Origin: Girardinichthys multiradiatus
Taxonomy: Eukaryota; Chordata; Actinopteri; Cyprinodontiformes; Goodeidae
DNA: 64,000 bases
Reading direction: 5' to 3'
Assembly (NCBI RefSeq): GCF_021462225.1
Contig: NC_061817.1
Location: forward strand, 10,525,936 to 10,589,935
Below the pieces are notes generated by a model. The model was not told where the DNA came from. It made no database searches and saw only the letters and a list, made by a program, of their open reading frames with translations. Of this stretch, positions 58,101 to 64,000 are shown in pieces. The translations under genes and the position numbers were made by a program. How positions within the stretch are numbered: position 1 is the first letter of the stretch; the number at the start of each line of letters is the position of its first letter.

Positions 58101-58269
58101 GTCCGTGTGAGGATGCATTGGAAGTGCAAATACTGTGAGTTTATATCAGAGAAAAGGGGTTACGTTTTTACCCAACCAGACTGTCTGCAAAAACAGTCAT
58201 TTTACCTTGCAGGACATGGGAGTTGCTGCCCACAACTGTCTCTGTCTGTTAGGCAAGGGATATTGCAAA
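58101..58269 (+). pseudogene. Exon-like piece with C2H2-type half finger (teleost family)
   Basis: It begins after a strong acceptor (polypyrimidine, then ACAG at 58097-58100) and ends before GTGAGT (58270). From 58113 it encodes MHWKCKYCEFISEKRGYVF, the start of a zinc-finger-like segment typical of a teleost-expanded family; the following residues do not complete the finger. The link to the downstream pieces rests on same strand and family resemblance recalled from memory. Confidence 0.4.
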
Positions 58270-58760
58270 GTGAGTTGGTCATTATTGTGAAATTAACCCT
58301 TTGCAGGACTTTTCAATAATGCCCTGCTCACTGTACACTATCCTGCTTCTTAAAAAGTTACTTCCCAACAAATATCCATAGAAGTAACAGACTTTAGAAT
58401 CATGGAATTGACAATTCAGAATTGAGTAGCAAAGCTATTAATAATGTATAACTAATAATAATGTATAACATGGAATTTCAGTGTTTAAAGTGTCCAATTG
58501 GATTCACAGAGGTCACACAATATCACAAAAAAAAATCAAGGCAGTAGACAAGCAACTCCTGTGTTGTGCGAGGTAAAATAACTGCTTTTGTCAAAGAAGT
58601 TTGACTTGAAAAATCTAAATTACCCCAGATTTAAATTGATTAAACCATGCCCCTGACTGCACCTGTGCAATTTTTATTGCTGGCCTCACAATGGCACTTC
58701 CAGTTTTGGTTATTATTAGCTGTTGAGATGTAATATTGAAGCGTACTCTGTACTTTGCAG

Positions 58761-58899
58761 GTATACATGAAGTTCAACAGGATTGTTGGCAAGAACCTCA
58801 AGCAGGAAATCTATGAGAGCATCGATCGCCACAGTCCTCGTCTTATAAGAGAGGGAATGTTGGCCAAAAGCTGACACAGCTTTTGGCTAACAGACCAAG
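58761..58899 (+). pseudogene. Exon-like piece, frameshifted (same family)
   Basis: It follows a CTTTGCAG acceptor (58753-58760). The first frame encodes KFNRIVGKNLKQEIYESID and HSPRLI, then meets TGA; a second frame from about 58850 continues with family-like residues (GNVGQKLTQLL) to CCAAG/GT. A deletion with frame change near 58845-58855 would explain this. The family's long central region expected before this exon is not present between 58269 and 58761. Confidence 0.45.
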
Positions 58900-59274
58900 G
58901 TTGGTCCTGTTATGCATTATGGCTTTTAATAGCTCGTGTAATGACATGCTATTTAAGTGCAGCTGTATTCATTTTCATGCTTCCCATAGATTCTTCAAAT
59001 GTTTGAAAGATTTTGGAATTTAAGGATGGGAAAAACAAGCCTGTGAGCTTTTGCACTCCAGTAAAGCGGTTGGAGACCTTTAGTAAAGCCTGCTAGCTCT
59101 TCTCAATGTTGCAACAGTTGGTTATTTAACCATAATGCATGTGTTCTTAAATGTTAGGGAATGTGCATTCAAAGGTCTTTGGTTATGATGCTTAAAAATG
59201 TGTAGGAACCTCTAATTGTGTAATGCAATCAACTGTGTTTGGTTGCTCACTTGTCTGTCATTTTACTGTCCAAG

Positions 59275-59370
59275 AAGACTGCAGAGCCAACTGCTATTGG
59301 GACACTAGTTCTCAGAGTGCTTCCTCTTATCCTTGGAGACAACCCCTCAGACATCTACAAACAAGGCTCT
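59275..59370 (+). pseudogene. Exon-like piece, open (same family)
   Basis: It follows a pyrimidine-rich stretch and CCAAG and ends at GGCTCT/GTGAGT (59371). It encodes 32 codons without a stop (AEPTAIGTLVLRVLPLILGD), which matches the family's segment just before its C-terminal domain. The downstream intron holds the fold-back element. Confidence 0.5.
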
Positions 59371-59414
59371 GTGAGTATTTTTACTCTCTATAAGACTACC
59401 TAAAGGAACAATGA

Positions 59415-60636
59415 TATGGAAGCAAATCGTTACCATATTTCAAATGAAAAAGCATTTTCAGAAATGCTTTTTCATTTTAAGAATGTGGCTGCATTATTTG
59501 ACCCATAAATAAAATTAGTAATCAATCATCCTATTTGCATTTGCATTTTCTTCTTCACGACTGCACATTTTATGCCATAATCAAAAAGAAAACAAAGCGG
59601 ACATTGCTTTTTCGTTTTCGTGGTCTGCCCGCAAAGTACTGCCCAGAATTCGAAAACAAAAAAGCATTCCGAGCGGCGGGCGCAGCAGAGTGACGTCAGC
59701 AGCCGCTCTTCCTCAGCTCCCTGCTGTCTGAGCTACCCATATTGTTCGGTAGGGGGCGCTGTGCACGTCTGCATTGCATTACATTGCAAACGTGCCGAGA
59801 AATTGATTGAATTGCAGCAGGGCCGAACTCAATTTGTGGCAGTGGCAGGCAGAATTGGCAGTTCCGGTGGCAGGCTGTGGCACCCTTGTGGCAGCCTTAG
59901 GACCTGGGACATCCAGCGTGTTTTTAAGCATTTATTTATAATTTTCTGTGAGTGACAATTCAGAATAGCTGCTCGTGCTCTATAATAAACAGGCTGTTTG
60001 TGCAATAAATCTTCGTCATCCTTTCAACACGTCACACAAACACATAGTGCTATTTAGTTTTCATGTCAAGTAAATACAATCACCTTATGTTATGGGACTA
60101 AAGCTGTTTATTAAATAATAATCAATAATGAAATCATTATGTAAAGGTAACAGGCTATAACAACAATGACATCCCGTTTGCCGATAATCAGCATTGGCAT
60201 CACTTCCGGTGGCCACAAATTGAGCTCGGCCTTGCTGCAATTCAATCAATTTCTTGGCACGTTTGCAATGTAATGCAATGCAGACGTGCACAGCGCCCCC
60301 TACCGAACAAGATGGGTAGCTCGGTCAGCAGGGAGCTGAGGAAGAGCGGCTGCTGACGTCACTCAGCTGCGCCCGCAGCTCGGAATGCTTTTTCGTTTTC
60401 GCGTTCTGAGCAGTACTTTACGGGCAGACCATGAAAACGAAAAAGCAATGTCTGCTTTGTTTTCTTTTTGATAATGGCATAAAATGTGCAGTCGTGAAGA
60501 AGAAAATTAAAATGCAATAGGATGATTGATCACTAATTTCATTTATGAGTCAAATAATGCAGCCACATTCTTAAAATGAAAAAGCATTTCTGAAAATGCT
60601 TTTTCATTTGAAATATGGTAACGATTTGCTTCCATA
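59415..60636. mobile_element. Fold-back DNA transposon with 425-bp inverted arms
   Basis: Left arm 59415-59839 and right arm 60212-60636 are inverted copies, by eye more than 90 percent identical and equal in length, around a 372-bp spacer. Ends read TATGGAAGCAAATCG and its complement. ACAATGA occurs on both sides (59408-59414 and 60636-60642), suggesting a target duplication of 6-8 bp, as for hAT-like elements. It has no transposase ORF; the 111- and 68-codon ORFs come from the arms. Lies in the intron between 59370 and 61951. Confidence 0.9.
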
Positions 60637-60642
60637 CAATGA

Positions 60643-61950
60643 CAGCTCAATCTTGAATTTGTCACTCTTATACGTTGTTCTCTCCTTGAAAGTCTTTAAG
60701 GTTTGTGAGTTTGGGGTGTAGGGGATGATTGCCTTGAAAATTTGAAAATGTTTGAAAATACACATGGATCATTTGAAGTACCTAAATTCATTTTTTGCAG
60801 AATGATATTTATTTTGCAATAATTCATTGTTTATATGAGCTATTTATCCAAAGTCGGTGTATTACTTGCAATAAGTGGCATTCGACATATCCCCAGTTTG
60901 TAGAAGCAGCAATGGTACTGGTGTAGGAAATAAAGCGATGCGCTGCTGTGGACAGTGTCTGCAGCAACATTATTTTAGTCACCTAAAAAAATCTATCAGT
61001 GAAGTGTACATACCAATATATATATTTATATAAAATCTCAGTTATATTAGCTATATAAATATCGTTTCTGCCAAAACACCCAAACTGCAAAGGCAAAATC
61101 AGTCGCTTTATTTTGCTGAACACAGGAGCTGCTCTTCTACTGCTGCCTCAATCTGTTTGCTTATTAATGTTATTTGAATGGTTTAGATTCACAGAAATCA
61201 CAAAACAGCACAAACTTAACAGTTCAAGGACATTATAGAAAAGCAAACCTTGTGTTCTGAGGTAAAATGACTAAACTTGCCTGTGGTATTTGGTTTCTGT
61301 GAAGAGGGCGCTATAACTTAAAATTCTAGTCAGAAATGTCTGATGGACAACGATGTAAAGCACTGAAAAAAATATTAATTATGCGACAACAAAAACCTAA
61401 ATAGATTTTTTGAGGTTTCTAAAAATGCAAATTGATGCTGACCATGCCCACAAAAGTACATGGCAACACTGATCCTCCTGCTGCTTCTTCAAAGTGGGGA
61501 AAGGCTGACCAACATCTACTGTAGGTAACATACTGACCATCTGTAAGCACCTCAAACAACACCACTTAAAAAAAAAATCCAAACTATCCCTTTAATCCTA
61601 ATTTATATCTTATTCTATGTTGGATTCATGTCAGGATTTGGGCCTAGACAGTCAGGTGTGGGAACCCTGATGACAGTTTCTATGTATGAAGAAATCCTGT
61701 GAGCATAGTTTTAAACAATTGAAATATTGAAGTATTGTTCGACTTACCAATAGCGGCTAATGATGCTGGAAAGGTGGTTTTTTTTGTGGAGCTCAAACTC
61801 ATTCATAATTTACACAGGAAACAAGGGCTGCATGGTATGATAAAACAGATGATATGACAGATATTGCAATTGGATTGTGGTAATTATTATTTTTGTTCAA
61901 TTATTGATGGTCACTTAATGAGAAATATCACTGCTGTGGTCTTTATAAAG
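60643..61950. other. Intron-like DNA without recognisable feature
   Basis: AT-rich, no ORF above 61 codons and no clear repeat termini. Confidence 0.4.
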
Positions 61951-62271
61951 GACTCGGATGATGATGACTCATTCCGCAACATTGACATTGGGATCTTCCT
62001 CGTTGAACCTGAAGGTGCTGTCCCATTATCCTCCCTGCATCTCAGTCCAGCTTCATTGAAGATCATCAATGAAGGAGAAGTGGTGATGGACAACATTCAA
62101 GTCTTGCCAAAAGCTATGTGCGTTCTCTTTGGACTTTCATACACAATGCATCTCAACTACCCCAGGTCTATGAAGCTCACGTTCCAGTTTATCCAACAGG
62201 TACTTCTAGAGCTGGGCCACAGTGAAATTAAACCAAAGTTACAAACATTGAAAAACCAGCTCGCGATGTAA
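61951..62271 (+). CDS. C-terminal exon of a teleost-expanded multi-exon family, function unknown
   Basis: An open frame of 107 codons from a TATAAAG/G acceptor-like site to TAA 62269-62271. It starts with an acidic run, then IDIGIFLVEPEGAVPLSS, SPASLKIINEGEVVMDNI, a hydrophobic MCVLFGLSYTMHLNYP stretch and FQFIQQVLLELGHSEIKPKL near the end. This pattern is the conserved C-terminus of a large teleost family often labelled uncharacterised, or SAM-domain-containing by similarity. The frame extends upstream to 61864, but those residues look intronic. It is the best-preserved host coding piece in the window; since the upstream exons are damaged, the whole gene is probably not functional. No enzymatic motif is seen. 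Confidence 0.6.
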   Translation, partial: DSDDDDSFRNIDIGIFLVEPEGAVPLSSLHLSPASLKIINEGEVVMDNIQVLPKAMCVLFGLSYTMHLNYPRSMKLTFQFIQQVLLELGHSEIKPKLQTLKNQLAM

Positions 62272-63837
62272 AGCGATGTTGTCTTGTGTGTTGTGTTACA
62301 CCTGCAAGTTCTGCCACAGCTTTTACTGTTTAAGAAAGTTTATAATGTTAAGTTTACAATGTTATGAGAGACATGAATGTGCAGCCATTTGTGGTGTATA
62401 CAGTACCAGATGTAGAGGCGTATGCTCAGGACTACATAGTAATACTCAGTTGATATAATACAGTTAAAGGAAAATTTTGTACTTTTTATGTAAATGTCCA
62501 TTGAGTTGAAGCTGTAAATTCGACTGTGTGGTCGATTGACCAAAACGTTTTCCTGCTCATGGGGCTGTGCAGTAGTGCCTTCATAAATCCACATCTGTGG
62601 CAGAGGGCAATCTAGAAATGTATGTTGAAATAACATGTAGTCATGTTTCCTTAACAGAAACACAACTATATATTTTGCAAAATAAGTTTTCTCAAACAAT
62701 TTAGCAGCACAGGGATTTATTGCTTGTTGACTACATTTACTAAGACTATATATTCACATAGAACGTGCAAAATCTTCCCTTTAACACAGTTAATTTGTCC
62801 TTTTTCAAGTTGAAAATTTAGAAGATTGCGTCGAATTTTAATGTGTAGTTTTTCACAATCATACATATATTGTTGAATTGATGTCAAGCACTTTTAATGC
62901 CTATATTTCTTGCCTTTTAGATAGCAAGCTATTTTATTTTTTTTTGGCTACTGTTTCAATGCCATTTTTGTACTTGTGACAAACCTGATTACAAGTTACA
63001 CCTAAAATGTTCTTTTGCAGAAACGTTCTGTGAAAAATAAATATATTGTAACATTAATGTATTCTTTAATTCTTTCCATTCTGTACAATTTGAAGATTAA
63101 CGATCAAAAGGGTAATTTAATTAGAGGAAATGTCTTTACTTATATTAACTAAATATTATAAGTAGCTTTAAATAATATTATATTGGTTATTTGCTTCATT
63201 TGGCTATGTAAAATTAGCTTAAAATAGTTATTTTATACAACTAGGAAGACATTTTTTGAGCTAATCCGTTTTAGTAAAGACTGCTAAATGTGTTTGTTAC
63301 ATTGTACTATAGTTAGATGTTAACATAACTAAACCTGTTTAGTTTAATCTTTGTGTAAAAACTAGAATGGTTTAAGGCAACGGGTTTCCACGCAATTTTC
63401 TTGTAAAATCAACTTATTCGGGTTAAGAGTGTGAGGATTTTCCAGGAAGATGAAGAACCATCTCATAATTCAAAAATGATAACCTTGACCTTTGGTGCAT
63501 ACATCATATCTGAGATTATCTATGAATTTCATTAGGTCCTTGTTTTAATCTGTTTGTATATCTCTATGTTAGGAATTTGTTGAGGAGTATTATTGGGTGG
63601 TTAATAGCTAAAACTGTATGTGGTTTTGTCTGGTGAACTGGAATAACGTCTTGCTTCATAACAATTAATAGTACATAGTTACAGTTAACCAAGTATTATT
63701 AATACTCCTGGCAGACAGAGGATTACAGTAATCTTCTAATCTTACCAACATGTTTCCTTCTTGCTGGAAGTAATGTTAATGTTTAGGATTGGCACCGTCA
63801 GACTCCTGGCAAGAATCTAATAGATAATCTGTGAAAA
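62272..63837. other. 3' flank of the C-terminal exon; AT-rich
   Basis: Probably 3' untranslated sequence followed by intergenic DNA. No ORF of note. Confidence 0.4.
63036..63041 (+). terminator. Candidate polyadenylation signal
   Basis: AATAAA about 770 bases after the TAA at 62271, followed by a T-rich stretch. It would suit the 3' end of the preceding exon but is a weak inference in AT-rich DNA. Confidence 0.3.
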
Positions 63838-63990
63838 GTAGCTAAAGATTAGGGTGATGGCAAGGAGGTCTTGCAACCTCAAATACTTTGAAGTTCATTA
63901 CCAAAGATAAATCATCAAAAAATACCAGTGAAAACATGCATAAAAGTGGTGAGCAATTAAAAAGATTTTTACATGTTTTTCCACCGATTA
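63838..63990 (-). repeat. Inverted copy of the dispersed repeat at 26765-26885
   Basis: Reverse complement shares 'ttgctcaccac ... catgttttcactgg ... gatttatctttggtaatgaac ... tttgaag' with 26765-26885. It probably continues beyond the window. Confidence 0.5.
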
Positions 63991-64000
63991 TTGAAAGGTC

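Noticed and set aside
59620..59955. 111-codon ORF in the fold-back element as a transposase
   Set aside because: It spans arm and spacer, has no transposase motif and is not preserved in the inverted arm.

Overview
This is nuclear DNA of a teleost fish, probably a percomorph. The evidence is (i) many Tc1-like transposons of types known from fish, (ii) two tRNA-derived SINEs of teleost type, (iii) L2/CR1-type LINEs, (iv) fish class I endogenous retroviruses, and (v) exon fragments matching a teleost-expanded gene family. The order or species cannot be fixed from the window. No ordinary intact host gene is visible. No rRNA, tRNA gene, CRISPR array or bacterial feature is present.

Layout. 1-12 kb is AT-rich intergenic or intronic DNA with decayed Tc1-like copies, a (CA)n microsatellite and three candidate solo LTRs; the best, 8806-9422, has a 4-bp target duplication. 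12.4-20.0 kb is ERV1, plus strand, with 543-bp LTRs, inserted into a Tc1-like relic with a 5-bp duplication; its gag, pol and env are badly broken. 20-28.6 kb is mostly unannotated DNA with one clean SINE at 26144-26340. 28.7-31.0 kb is a 5'-truncated LINE with an open reverse transcriptase frame. 31.2-36.2 kb holds Tc1 relics and a complete Tc1-like element whose transposase has one frameshift. 36.9-38.9 kb is a decayed LINE copy; 40.5-42.0 kb is an older LINE of another type; 42.1-43.0 kb is a SINE split by a MITE that carries telomere-like repeats.

44.9-55.3 kb is ERV2, minus strand, with LTRs, a proline-type primer binding site and gag, pro-pol and env. It lacks almost all of integrase. 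A second Tc1-like copy (48426-49993) lies inside its pol, and ERV2 itself sits at the 5' end of a second copy of the LINE seen at 36.9 kb (ORF 55492-58068). This gives a readable nesting order: LINE first, then ERV2, then Tc1.

58.1-62.3 kb carries exon-like pieces, with splice signals, of a teleost multi-exon family of unknown function. The last exon is intact, one internal exon is frameshifted and central exons appear to be missing, so I treat it as a decayed or partial gene. An intron of it contains a 1.2-kb fold-back transposon with 425-bp inverted arms.

The sequences do not form a pathway. The window is best read as a record of successive insertions. The most interesting points are the integrase-less but apparently young ERV2, the complementary defects of the two Tc1 copies, the two LINE copies truncated at the 3' rather than the 5' side, the fold-back element and the telomere-repeat MITE.
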